Origin: Cladorhizidae sp. MBARI D1340-BT2
Taxonomy: Eukaryota; Porifera; Demospongiae; Poecilosclerida; Cladorhizidae
Direction of reading: 5' to 3'
NCBI GenBank assembly: GCA_028752905.1
Contig: JAQNBH010000007.1
Location: forward strand, 15,863,233 to 15,927,232
DNA length: 64,000 nt
The notes beneath the pieces are model-generated. The model made no database searches and was not told the origin of the DNA. It was given only the letters and a program-made list of their open reading frames with translations. The position numbers were made by a program, and so were the translations under genes. This document shows, in pieces, positions 42,565 to 54,789 of the stretch; position 1 is the stretch's first letter, and each line of letters opens with the position of its first letter.

Positions 42565-42866
42565 CTACCAGGAAGGAAGGAGAAATGCAGCTAGTCCAGG
42601 CGCTCCTGTTATATAGCCAAGAACAGTATCGGCCGAGTCCAGGTGGGCGTACTTCTCACCCTTCAAAATCTCCGCCTGGACTGCCACTGCACCAGCCTCA
42701 GTGACTGCAGCCAAAAGGTTGGATGGGGCAAAGGTGTCACTGCAGGTTGCATCCCATACCAAGAGTCTACCACTTGACCATGGAATGATGGACATGCCAT
42801 CAGGTCTCTTTCCATCAGACCGAAGCAGACCTGAGGGCTCCTGCCGGGAAGGGACATTTGCAGCAT
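42565..42866 (-). pseudogene. LINE polyprotein C-terminal fragment
   Basis: The minus-strand frames read KRPDGMSIIPWSSGR, LLVWDATCSDTFAPSNL and EAGAVAVQAEILKGEKYAHL. This is the RPDGxxxxPW...WDxTCxDTxA block that follows the GGLGIRS block in the same LINE type, with one frame change. In transcript direction it precedes the 41,744-41,439 fragment, which is the reverse of the normal order. The two are therefore separate insertions or a rearranged copy. Confidence 0.65.
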
Positions 42867-42969
42867 AAGAGTAGCTAATTACTGCCTATATTTAGTAGTT
42901 CTTAGCAGTTAAGTTATGTTTTATTGATTGAGTATGAGGGTCTATCGGTGGAGATGGTTTTGGGGGACT

Positions 42970-43105
42970 TGTGGGAGGCTTTATTAGGGTCTTTGTTCAT
43001 TGCGGGGGGCTTTATTAGGGTCTTCTTTCATTGTGGGGGGGCTTTATTAGGGTCTTTGTTCATTGTGGGGGGCTTTATTAGGGTCTTTGTTCATTGTTTG
43101 TCCTC
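42970..43105. repeat. About 31-bp tandem repeat, four units
   Basis: Units of ggctttattagggtctttgt followed by tcattgtgggg, with one variant reading tcttctttcattg. Confidence 0.9.
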
Positions 43106-43196
43106 TTCAGGCTTGCTCTCACAGTGCAGCTAGTCCAGTCAGGATTTGAATCTCTTGGCTGTGTGTTCACACTATTGATCTCTTCACTACAATGAC

Positions 43197-44490
43197 TAGA
43201 GGACATTTAGAATAATGACATTGCATATACTTGATGACCCTTACCACATGCACCAGTTAGCCTCAACATTAGTTAACTGAGTTTCGCATATGGGTTGCCC
43301 TTATCTTCTATGTTGAGGCTAACTCTGAACAAGAGAAACTAGCCTACAAGAATCGTCGTTAGCAAAGACAGTAGACCATTAAGCAGCGGGAAGAAGCATT
43401 CCATTTAAGAACACCACCCTGTGCTAAGAGATGCCTATCATAGGGTGCCCGATAGCTGACTGCCTATATGAAACACGGCATTCGATATCCGAACAACAGT
43501 GATGCGACTACAAAATGAGGGTCAATCTGTGATGACAACTCAACGCCCTGAATCCTACCTGCGTAGGTTTCAGTTCTCATCGCAGGGATAGTGGTAACAA
43601 CGGCTTGACCAAGTGAGCGAGGGAGCCAACCTTTGTCCATGTGGGACGGGTTTCTGTGATACAGAATTTGCACCAGCACTGATGAGGTCACGACAAAATG
43701 CAAACTTACCTGTGGTGGCACATTGGTAGTTCTCAGGCGCCAAAGCGACTCCGACTCTAGGGCTACAGCTAGGGTTCATGTATTCTAAGGCTAGGGTTAG
43801 GGGTATTCTAGGACTATAGCTTGTTCACGGGACAGCCTTGAGGATCTGATCCAGCCAAAGAGTTTGGGAGTTGACAGGTACCGTCGTGGAGGTCAAACAG
43901 TTCCATCAATATGTCATCAAGCTTGATGGATCTGGGAGAATCACACTACGAAATAGAAAATTCCTCAGGAAATATACCCCAGTATACCCACACCCACCAA
44001 CCAGAACCATCCGAGAGGACATGAAATATCTTAAACCCCTCGCCGATGAACCAAAGCCCATCATATCCATGACCCCACCCAACCCATCAACCGTCCCATT
44101 AACAGTGGACGACCCAGAGTCTCTAATTGAACCACCTGCAGCCATCCCCATCTCGCCCTCTCCTTCACATCCTATTCCTCCACCTACATCTCTACTCCAC
44201 CCCCACCATCCCTTATTACAACGCCAAGATGCTCATCCCGCACTAGAAAGGTACCAAGTTGGCAAACCACAGGGGATTACAACATGACTTGATATATCAG
44301 TCTTTACAATGCTTCCAAGTGACCTCATAAAGACTTGGGGGGAGGTAGAGGACATTTAGAATAATGACATTGCATATACTTGATGACCCTTATATACCAC
44401 ATGCACCAGTTAGCCTCAACATTAATGTTATATGTGAATCAATTGTTAACTGAGTTTCGCATATGAGTAAGGGTTGCCCTTATCTTCTAA
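43197..44490 (+). mobile_element. Truncated Ty3/gypsy-like retroelement with LTR-like direct repeats
   Basis: Two direct repeats (43,197-43,310 and 44,346-44,490) share agaggacatttagaataatg, caccagttagcctcaaca and gggttgcccttatcttcta. The second is longer by small insertions. Just before it lies a purine tract (ggggggaggtaga), where a 3' LTR polypurine tract would sit. Between them, 43,840-44,287 encodes the end of a gypsy-type integrase: WELTGTVVEVKQFHQYVIK then GRITLRNRKFLRKY. A Pro-rich tail follows, ending at TGA. Everything upstream of the integrase C-terminus is missing. Confidence 0.65.
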
Positions 44491-44689
44491 TGACCATTCC
44501 TGATTTACATAGGCCCCACATTATTCAAGACAGGTGACCATTCACATTTTTTATAGGTGGTGAACAATTGACACTAGCAATGACTGCAAGGCATTTGATG
44601 GTGAGTGAAGTGATGAAGAGATAGACAAATACTTTTAGCAAAATTACCAAATACGACAAAACTTTAATACCTGCCCTAATCTCGAGCCT

Positions 44690-46000
44690 AGATCACATTA
44701 CCAATACGACAAGACCAGTTTATTTCCTATGTATATAGTCAAAAGCATCTGGGCATTCTGTTGTCCACACAGTCAAATGATACAGAGGCTTTGTTAGCAG
44801 TGCAAAGTCCTTGACCTCCTCTATAGTAGCTGTCAAAGCTGAAGAATCATTGCACTGCTTTGGTTGTACTTGGAAGAGGCCAAGTGGTCACTTTCTCTGT
44901 CTCCTCCTCCAAGTTGTGAATAGTGGCAACCACTTCACCAGAATTCGGAGACAGACTGGAATAGAGAAACAATCAAAGCTGCAATTGTGCCAATAGGATG
45001 CTGCACCCCTTCCACTAGCCAGGTCAATTTTTTAACCCAGGTCTCCTACCTCTGCCATCACCCCTCGCTGTGTGGAGTAATAGTGAGTTTGTCAAGCATA
45101 ATTACATGACCAACTGTCTCAGCTGAACTGCCTGAGTGGTGGTATGTCTCAGTTGTTAAGCTTCAGTTTCCTCTCACCCAGATCAATATTTTGGTGCAGA
45201 AAATGCAATCTTTGGATAGCTTCTGTAGTCAAGGTGCTATCAACCATCACATCCACCCGGAATCTTCACTATTCCCACCCATGCGGATGAAGTGGCCTTG
45301 GTTCATGCGGTAGTGTTTATTCTTTGCCAGATGTCCTCTCGCATAAGTGTGACAGCTGCCCCAGTATCGATAACGTAATTGATTTCCAAAATGTTAATTG
45401 TTCCCTTCAAGTGCCACCCAATGTGGTAAAAGGCATTATTGCAACAGACCATTTCTGGTTTACCTCGAACATCTGGCCAGTAGTGCCAAGGGTTGCTGGG
45501 TTCATGCTATCGCATTCTTTATGGTTTTCTCCAAATGCTACCATTGTATCAATCTCTGGCCTTGTGGTCCCATAATCTATATCCTGAGAATTCCAGCGGT
45601 CTCCTCTCCCACGACCTTTTGGTTCTAAAGTAACCAGTCACGCTTCTCTGCTCAGTGGCTGTTTGTTAGCCATTGTCACTTCATGTTCCCAAGATTCCAC
45701 AAATGATACCCTCAGTGGGTGTGGCCTCAGAGTAGAGTATGACTCCATCTGCAACGTTGCACCAACAGCTTCATCCAGTTTCTTAGCTCTACATTAAAAG
45801 AGATTAATGGATCTCCCAACCGATCCAAAAAGTTCTGGAGGGCTAATTGTTCTCTAGCAAACTCACCGGAAACGCCTTCCATGTACATGTATATACTACT
45901 CTTTAGGTCTTCGCATACTCAACTATCCTTCACTTTTCTTCTTCCACTGTGTCTGGAACTAGGCTGTGTACAGACACTTCCAACTTGAAGGTTCAAAGCA
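44690..46000 (-). pseudogene. Ty3/gypsy pol remnant, protease and RT/RNase H pieces
   Basis: On the minus strand near 45,400-45,310 the frame reads EINYVIDTGAAVTLMREDIW, a retropepsin DTGA active-site motif followed by the usual hydrophobic stretch. Further down, at about 44,820-44,700, EVKDFALLTKPLYHLT, then WTTECPDAFDYI, is the junction of reverse transcriptase and RNase H (RPLYxLT...WTxECQxAFD). The order is right for one minus-strand element, but stops interrupt it and the RT core is gone. It is opposite in strand to the integrase tail at 43.9 kb. Confidence 0.5.
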
Positions 46001-49000
46001 CTCCTTTGGTGCCAGCCCTATATTTTATTTGGCCTCAACAGGGAAATGCTGAAATGTTATTTGAGCTCAACCTGTTAGCCTAACTTTTAGCTACTTCAGA
46101 TTATCCGTACCATCCCCACTCATTTACTACTGCCACATTCTCATTAGCCTTAGGTCTCAGTATCAACTCTTCATGTGGAGTTTGAGCTTCTAAATCTCAA
46201 TGGCTATCTTCAAGGTTTAGACTTTTTAATGCTACTTCTCGTACAGAAACATGGAGAGATAGAGTATCGAAGCTCTACCTGAAAGGAAGCTCCTAGATGA
46301 TGGATGACACCTAGCGCTAGTTATAAAGGATTTATTTTGAACATGAATAATTTTCAATGTGTAGCTAGCTAGCTTATAGATTAGGGCTTAGGCATGGTAG
46401 TAAGGGAATTCATATGCTCTCCTTTTGTCCACAGCACTGTCTCAGAAACTTGGCTAATGATAGACAAGTTATGTTTGGTGGTTTGGGTTGATAGCTGGTT
46501 CTAATTTCTGTTGTCTGTTGAGTTGTTTGAGTTAATAGTTTTATAGGTAACTAAACTAATGTCTGAAAAGTATGTGGGCTGGTCTCAACGATTGTAGCTA
46601 TATAGTTAATGGCAAAAATATTTCCCATGGATCCCCATTGCATTAGCATGGCAAGTATTATCCAGCTAAAACTAGAATTCTCTCTCCCTCATCTGTGTGT
46701 CCAAACCCTCACGCATGTGTCTACTTTCTCTCCTCTCCACTCAAGTGTTTTTCATGTGAACTATAAAAGATACAAGATTGATAATACAAGGTGACACGTT
46801 TGTTCATATTTCACATTACACACACACGTGCATGCACGTACACATGCACACAAAAACACACAAGTCTCCTCCTCTGCCAGTACAGGATGCAACCATCATG
46901 GTTTTCAAAGTAAAACTGAGATTCAGGTAAACTTATAGTCTCAGCACAGTGTGCATGGAGACCTTCTTGTTCCTTTAAGGAAGGATTCACTATCAAATGA
47001 AAATATATTCATTTTACCATAATTGTTATATTGAATTGTTATATTGAATTACTAGACACTCTGTTACAGGATTTTTTTCAAGCTGGTGTGGTATTCACTG
47101 GTCTCTAAAAAAATGTGCATACCTGCACAAACAGACAGCCATCCATTATGGATACTGATTTAAAAAAGTAATTTTGATCAAAGCAGTCTCACGAATATCC
47201 GAATGTTGGTAAGAGGGATTTTTTAAAGTGATTCCATTCAAGATCGAACGGGCGACCTTGAGTATGATGTGAACCAGAGGGGAAAATAAGAGGTGAGATA
47301 TCCCACTCCATTGAATGAGTGCTTTCAAGATGGTGGCCTCTAAACACACACACACACACACTATATTATATATACAGCTTATACAGCTAAATCCATTGTG
47401 ACTACTGATTTTTTGCTTTCTTTTGTTCTTGTAATGATCTATAGGGGCGGCATTAAATATTCTCTAGTGGTTATTTTCTCTCTACTGCTGCTGTTTTCCA
47501 AGAGTTTTGGTAGTTATGAAATTTATTAAGAGCAATAAAAGTATAAATACTCTCTAGAAAGCCAGAAGTGATTTAAATGTGTGGTGTTTAATAGATGGTG
47601 CAACCAATGGACAAACCAACAGAGCACTGACAGACCACTGTTGCATTATGAAGCATAGTAATTATTATGAGTATATCAGGTATGGAATTATCAAACTCAT
47701 TGGGAGCTATTTTACTCACAAACTGTCGTTTTCCGCTCATGAAATTGCGGGCACCTGCTCATGAAATAACTTGACATACTCCACTCAGACTCGTGTAATA
47801 ACATTCATATATGTGTGTATATATATAGTAAAGAATGCAGTGTATTGTATGGCGAGCAAAAGTGGGTGGAGGGAAAAAAAATTTATCTCGCCCAGAGGGA
47901 TAACGTCACCAGTCTTTGTTTCCTTCCTTCCTTTGCTGAAACAAAGGAGCACTACCATGTTCTTTAGCACTCTTCCTAGCTCTATCCTGCTCATTTCTTA
48001 TCTTTCCATATTTCATATCTTTCTTAGTCTCCCAGGCATGCGTCACTCCTATGCCATATTTTTTAATGATAGATATGACTTAGCATGTGCCTAGCATGAG
48101 TGTATTATACTGTAGCAGAAAAGGATTGTAAATCATGAAAGGTTCATTCTTGCGCAATCATAATATATTTTAATCACATGCGCAAACATTAGTCGCGTGT
48201 GGCGCACTGAAGAGGAAGAATAAAAAAGAAAGCTGACCTTTTAACAACTGAACAAACTAGGTTGGAAGAAAGACAGACTGAAGGAGCTAATGTACGCGGA
48301 AGGCAGTGCTAGATGCGCTACTAGAGGCCAGAAAAGGGGCTACACTTAACAACAGCTCTCAATGCAACTTTGAGCCATCCTGATAACATATCTTTACCTT
48401 CTGTTGCCCTAGCTCGGTTGGACTATGTCCGAAGTAAGGTGGGTACCTTGCTGATCCACGACCCTCGTTCATCTCTCTTTCATCTGCTGGTTACATATTC
48501 TAACTTCACTTTCACTTGAATTGTTTTTCTCTTCTCTCTCTGAGTGTCTACATTATACATTTGTTGACAAGTGACTGACTTGCCTAATTACTCTTAATAT
48601 TTTACAGGCCTTTGTCCTTGTTCATGTAAGTTGGCAATGACTGATGGAGGAATGTTAGCACCTGATTGATGGAAGCATTCCTTACATGAACAGCACTGTG
48701 CAACCATAAGGGCGGGCCATGGGGCTGTCTACATATGCAGAGAAGTGGTATTCTTTCGTTTCAACTTCTTGTAGGTTGCAGTCTGTCTGAGACCTTTCAA
48801 TGGGAAAGGTAGCAATTTCCTTCTCTGGAAGGACCTTTCTAGATGGTATCACATCTTACTCTAATACAATACAATTTCTATAGCAAATAACTCACAATCA
48901 CTGCCTCCAATCTGTCTATATATGTAATTCCGGTTTCTCAATGGTAAGATATTAGATAGCTTCCAGCACATTGCTCCATCCAGGCAAGACCTTTCAGTGT

Positions 49001-50230
49001 ATCTAATTCTACATCAATGAACTAAGCTGTGCCCTTGGATGCTCCTACATTTGTGCACAAACCCAGTGGCCGCCAGTGTTCATGATCAGCACATAATTCA
49101 CTACAGTAAGTTAGCCTCCACTGCCTGGTGCCAAATATAAACTGGCTGAAGGTCACCCATCTTTGGAGATTGTACATGGAGTAGGGCCTGTGCTTCATTA
49201 ATGTGGGTGTTCTCCAACCATGCTCCAGATTGTTAAGAGAGTGTCTGTGGATAACTGACTGCAGCTGACAAGCTGTTTTTCATGGTAGGCATTCGCCGTT
49301 TACTCTCAGTAGAGTCTGGGTCGCACAAGTCACAAAACAGACTGTCTCAATCTGTGAGGTTTCCATGGAAATGAACATCTATTCATGGTTGTTGTTGGTC
49401 CTGGTCCATAGCATGTGTGGGTGGTTGGACTGGTGGTAGAATGACTGTGCTTGGTTTCTCAGTATGGTCAAGAAGTGGTTTGTTGAGATGTAGGCTAAGA
49501 GTTGACACCACACCAAGGTTTGCTATGCACTGCCTCTTCCTTGGTGGACTCCTCTCTGCAACATGCATGGCCAGATTCCCAGTGGCTTCCTGGATACTAT
49601 AATTATAGTACCACCACCAAAGTCACAATCTAGGTTAGAGGGAGGGGAGGGGGAGGGGGGAGGGTGAGCTTGTCTGTGCAAGTTGTAGGTATTGGTAGGG
49701 ACACATAACTATAAGATTGTCGAGAAGCATGGTTCCATGACCCGATATATTATGGGTCAAGTAAGGCTTTAGGTGTCCTGAATTGACTTTGCCTTAGATG
49801 TCATTGCCATTATCACCCCCACAACTTGCAGAAGCCCATAGGAGTGATGTCAGTTCATTCATAAGACCCCAACCAGTCTTGTGCAAACCTGTCACCTTTC
49901 CTCGATGCTTTTTGTATGTTTTTCTTCAGGACATGGTCACCTACAGCAAACAACAACTAATTTTAAACATGCACATATTATCTTCAAGCCTAAAGTTACG
50001 TCTGCAATTATTGAAGAACATCCAAAAAATTGGATATAAAATCGTATGCAAAATTTGTTTTAAATTATACTGATTTTAACTCAACAATAATAACAATTAA
50101 CTGCCTTCCTCTCTGTATCTCACACAAGAGCAGTATATGGCACCCCAAATATTTTATATAAATTATCACCCTAAGCATATATACCAATTGCAAACTGGAA
50201 GTGTTTTAAGTGCTTGGCATCAAAATACAA
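46001..50230. other. Stretch without a recognised gene
   Basis: Short CA runs (46,800-46,860 and 47,345-47,362) are the only clear repeats. I could not recognise any exon. The Pro-rich minus frame at 49,568-49,383 and the plus frames near 47.8 and 49.8 kb have no domain. A G-rich tract lies at 49,640-49,665. Confidence 0.5.
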
Positions 50231-50236
50231 CTTGTG

Positions 50237-51450
50237 CTAGGCCTTGGCTGCTTCAATTTTTTCTTGTACCTGTTCATCCAGGGCATGTACCTGTTCATCC
50301 AGGGCCTGTACCTGTTCATCCAGGGCCTGTACCTGTTCATCCAGGGTCTGTACCTAAGTGAATACAGAAGTGAGATACAAATAATAAAAAGAGATGCTGT
50401 GGATTATATTACATAGATTAACCCAATAATTACATTCAAATTCAGTTAATGAGCTTCCAAGTCATATTTCGTTGACTATAGTCTGCCACTAGACAAACTT
50501 TACCTTATCTACATGATCCTCCAAGTCTGTTTTAATCTCTTCAGGAGACATGTCAGTGTGAATATTCACATATTGAAACTCTTCCTCACAATCATGTTCT
50601 GGATTATTGGCTATGGCAACCGAGCTGTGCGGTAGAACATCAATACAAAGGGCTGCTATTTCGTTGATATTGCTCACTACTGTTGATGCCATAAATGGTG
50701 GGGAGCACAAATCTAAGACATCAACAAAATGCAAACCATAAGAAGAATTGAAGACTTATCCATAGTAAGCCTTTATATCTATATTGGAACTCTAGGTAAC
50801 AGATGATTACAAAACCCATCCCTAACAGCAAGCTGCTAGAACAACAACAGATACACTGACCAGTATTGTAAGGTAAAGCTTCAAATATAATAACTCTGAT
50901 AGTTTGGCAGTCATTTGTGTATTTGGAGAGTGCCCTCTTAAGTGTCTGGCTTGTGCACTCATCCTGGCCATTTATTTCTGGATGGTATGCAGAACCCATA
51001 ATACACTTCACCCCAAAGGAAGCAAAGATGAAATCATCTACCTGAGTTGGAAAAACACACCAACATGAAAGACTATAAACATCCCCTGTAAAAAGAAACT
51101 ATCTGTCTGGAGTAAAGATGAGTTGTCTGACTACCATTGCCAACTAAAATTGCACATCGAAAAACCCTGAATTAAATTCCAATTCAAAAAAATTTATGCT
51201 CCAAGAACACTTTGAATGTTAAAACCATTTGAAATATTTAAGACTTGTCACTAACCTGGTAATAAATTCTTGGTTCTGGTCATTGAACATTTTGCTTGGA
51301 GGACCATATGAACATCAGCAGCACACTTTGACTTAATGGGACGAGTAAACACCCATTTGGTGAAAAGGTCAGTCTCACAGTGCAGACATATCTGTGGGCC
51401 TTTATCAGTAGCTGCAAATGGGCCAATCAGGTCAATGCGCAGTCTCCCAT
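50237..51450 (-). CDS. Candidate spliced gene: gypsy-type integrase core joined to a coiled coil
   Basis: Reading leftward, segment A (about 51,450-51,260) encodes LRIDLIGPFAATDKGPQ, DLFTKWVFTRPIKSK and, after one frame change or deletion, YGPPSKMFNDQNQEFITRL. Exon B (51,041-50,861) encodes VDDFIFASFGVK, then GSAYHPEINGQDE. Together these keep the Asp, Asp and Glu of a retroviral-type integrase. Exon C (50,712-50,504) follows acceptor tcttag and ends at a strong donor (GATAAG|gtaaag). It is acidic: MSPEEIKTDLEDHVDK. Exon D (50,353-50,237) after acceptor cacttag gives four VQ(A/T)LDEQ-type heptads, EKIEAAKA and a stop. B to C (phase 1) and C to D (phase 0) fit exactly. Ty3/gypsy elements normally lack introns, so this could be a host gene derived from one, or a chimera of a dead element with real exons. 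The frame change in A argues for decay. Not recognised as a named gene. Confidence 0.4.
50258..50353 (-). repeat. 21-bp tandem repeat encoding coiled-coil heptads
   Basis: Four to five units of acctgttcatccagggcctgt, with the third unit in order reading gcatgt. In the candidate exon D frame each 21-bp unit encodes one seven-residue heptad (VQALDEQ), so the repeat period equals the coiled-coil period. Confidence 0.85.
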
Positions 51451-51659
51451 CTTTAATATAACATTAATATCTAATGTACCAAGGCAATAAAAACAGTTAT
51501 TGCACTCAAACTCCTCCTATCTGGGTAACTTGGGACCAGGCACTGTCCATAACTCCGAAACAGCCACATCTGGGAACACCCCCACATTTTCCCCAATAGT
51601 GATAATTTGCCTTGAATTTTGCATTTATACATCTATGAACTGCATGTACATACTGCATA

Positions 51660-52160
51660 TGCGAGTCTGTGCACAAGCTACACACCAGGGGAGGCAGAGA
51701 GAGAAGCGAGTCTGTGCACAACAGTCAAGCTGCACAACTGCACCAGCTGTACACCAGGGGAGGGAGAGAGAGGAGAGTCTGGACACAAGCTACACACCAG
51801 GGGAGGGAGAGAGAGGAGAGTCTGTGCACAAGCTGTACACCAGGGGAGGGAGAGAGAGGCGAGTCTGGGCACAAGCTGTACACCAGGGGAGGGAGAGAGA
51901 GGCGAGTCTGGGCACAAGCTGTACACCAGGGGAGGGAGAGAGAAGAGAGTCTGTGCACAACAGTCAAGCTGCACAACTGCACCAGCTGTACACCAGGGGA
52001 GGGAGAGAGAGGCTAGTCTGGACACAAGCTACACACCTGGGGAGGGAGAGAGAGGAGAGTCTGTGCACAAGCTGTACACCAGGGGAGGGAGAGAGAGGCG
52101 AGTCTGGGCACAAGCTGCACACCAGGGGAGGGAGGGAGAGGCATGTCTGCGCACAAGTTG
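51660..52160. repeat. 43-bp minisatellite, about 11-12 copies
   Basis: Units of gagtctgggcacaagctgta plus caccaggggagggagagaga, two of them with an insert (acagtcaagctgcacaactg). The period is not a multiple of three, so the open frames crossing it cycle through all three readings and are artefacts. Confidence 0.95.
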
Positions 52161-52399
52161 CACACCAGGGACTGATTAGCGGACAACCAAACTGTTCCAG
52201 TATGGCAGAAACAGGAACCAAAAGCACTTCGAGAGAAGCAACCATGACAGTGCTTACTCGAGTATCAAGAACAGTTTCTCCCCCACACACACACTTTCCC
52301 CCCCGGCTCCTGTTGCATGCAGTGGCTTTTTTTAACGGGTCCAATTGTGACGTGTTTAACAAATGTTCTCTTATCTTCAACACTATCCTGGTCTAAACA

Positions 52400-54390
52400 C
52401 ATATCCTTCATTTGTAGTAAGTCTCGTCGTCTCTTAGGCCTCTTATACCGATTTGAAAATGATCTCAGAGAGAAAAATGAGCCAAATTGGATGTCGGTAG
52501 GAGTTTGCAAGTTTGCAACTGGAAGAAGGCGCTGGGGAAAAAATACTCAGCGGGAAAGTGCTCGTCCGTGAACATTTCCTTCAGATCAACAGGCACGTAG
52601 ATGTCGTGTTAAACAAAGGCCGAGAGGAAGAAATTACAACAAGGCAACAAGAAATTGAGATAAATAGATGCTACCTACGATTGGTAGATATAGCAAAAAC
52701 ATTAGCAATGTGTGGAATGCTATTTAGAGGTCACAATGAGAAAAAAGATTCATTACAAAGGGGAAACTTTTTGGAAATAGTTGGTTTGTTAAGTCGATTG
52801 GACCCAGTCTTTGCTGAATACATGGAAAGTGGAGCAAGAAACTGTACATACCTTTCTAACAGGGCTCAAAATGACCTTATTAAAGCTATGGGAGATCTTG
52901 TACTGAGGCAGATAGTGCCTGTGGAAGATGTAAAACTGGCCAAAAATTTCACTATCTTGATGGATGAAACTACTGATGTATCTGGAAAGGAGCAAGTGTC
53001 TGTTATGGTTAGATTTGTGGATAGTGAAGAAGTCATCCAAGAGCGTATAATTGGCTTCAGTGCTGTAGACTCAGAAACACTATTCAAGCTTCTCAGTGAT
53101 ACTTTGAGTAGTTGTTGTCTGAGCTGGTCACAAGTAAGAGGCCAGTGCTATGATGGGGCCCAATATGAGTGGACAACATCATGGTCTTCAGGCAAGAGTC
53201 AAAGTTGAGGCACCCAAAGCTCTTTATGTGCACTGTTATGCACATTGCCTCAACTTGGTGTTAGTAGATGCAATGAAGAGTAACAAGATAGCAAGGAACT
53301 TCTTTGGAACTCTTGAAGCATTGTATTGTTTCATTCGCCAGAGTACTTGCTTGTTTCAGACACTGCAGTGTGAGTTTGAGACAACTACTGATGAAACTGG
53401 AAAGCTTGTGATCAAAAAGCTTTGCGAAACTAGGTGGGCATGCAATCGAGGCAAATTTCCAAGTCATTTTTTTGTACTATTGAAGATGAAACATCACAGG
53501 CAAAGGCTGCAGCTGATGCTAGAGGCTTATTGCATGAATTTCAGAGCTTTGTGTTTCTCCTGGCCGTGACTGTGCTAAAGCAGCTCCTGGAGCTTACCAA
53601 TACCATAAGTCAGTATCTTCAATCTAGGCAGATTGACTTAGGAGCAGCAGTCTCACATCAAGGACACTGTTTTAAGGAGACAGAGAACTGAAGACAAGTT
53701 TCAGGAGTTCTTTGAGACAGCTACTTCTCTTGCTAACACAATTGGTGCTGATATTCCCACAATGCTCTCTGCATGGAGGAAGGGAGTCTCGCTGCAACTT
53801 GATCATATGTGGCATACTGAGCATCATCACGAAACGGTTGAAAGTAAGTACAGAGCAGACTTTACTATCAGGTACTGGACGTATTGATAGTACAAATAGA
53901 AAGGCAATTCTCACAAGAAACACAGAACCTCCTAGTTTCTTTCAGCTATATACCTCCAGCCTGAAAAATTGCTGAAGCGGGGTGAGGAGAAAGAAACTGA
54001 CAGCTACTTGCAGCACTTAGCTGAGTTCTATATATGGAATGAATGAATCAGCTCAAAACAGAGTATTCCCTGTTTAAGGAATCTAGGAGAGACCTTCTTC
54101 AAAATTGCAAAACAGTTCTGGATGTATTACAAGTCAAACTGGTCTGCAAAGAGTGTATGGACCAACTTTATCGTTTGTTTGTCACATTTCCTGTGACCAC
54201 AGCATCCTGTGAGAGAAGCTTTAGTAAACTCACCATTGTTAAAAACAAGCTTCGATCCACGACAGCTCAAGAGAGAGTTGAGAACTTAATGATTCTTTTT
54301 GTTGAAAATGATATCACTGCTAAGCTAAATTATGACTCTATTATTGACACCTTTGCATCCATGGGACCTCGACGAATGCAATTATGATTC
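52400..54390 (+). pseudogene. hAT transposase pseudogene (ZMYM1-like lineage)
   Basis: Pieces in order on the plus strand are: IAKTLAMCGMLFRGHNE; FTILMDETTDVSGKEQVSVM (first catalytic Asp region); RGQCYDGA with a frame change into PNMSGQHHGLQARV; YVHCYAHCLNLVLVDAM; and finally FVTFPVTTASCERSFSKLTIVKNKLRS (the dimerisation block, quoted here only in part from a longer match). There are at least four frameshifts or stops (near 53,160, 53,450, 53,690 and 53,980). Terminal inverted repeats were not identified. The gene is clearly related in type to, but not a copy of, the intact transposase at 30.3 kb. Confidence 0.8.
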
Positions 54391-54789
54391 CAAAAAATAT
54401 AACACTTAATATATATAAATCAATGGCCTTGATGTTAATTTCTGTATGACATAAAAAACAAAAAATTTCCTGAAGGTGCTATTTTGCGTGATTGTAGCTA
54501 TGTTTCTCCCCCCCCCCCCAACATAGTAATGCTGTGCACACCTGTGGTGATGACATATAAATGATAAATAAAACTGTTGTTTCCAATACCACTGATCCTC
54601 TAGCCAGTGTCACAGTTATATGTACCATACTGTAAATAGTAATCCACCTTCCGCAGGTACACACGTGGGTCTTTCTCTGTCCCACCAAGACTGACATAAA
54701 AATAGGTTATACACTACATACAAATATTATCTGCTGCACCTTTTAGTATCCCAAGGCGTTGATATTTGAGTAATAATAAATAAGTACAA

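Noticed and set aside
51500..52396. 298-codon plus-strand frame and its minus-strand partners
   Set aside because: Created by the 43-bp minisatellite, which cycles through all three frames.
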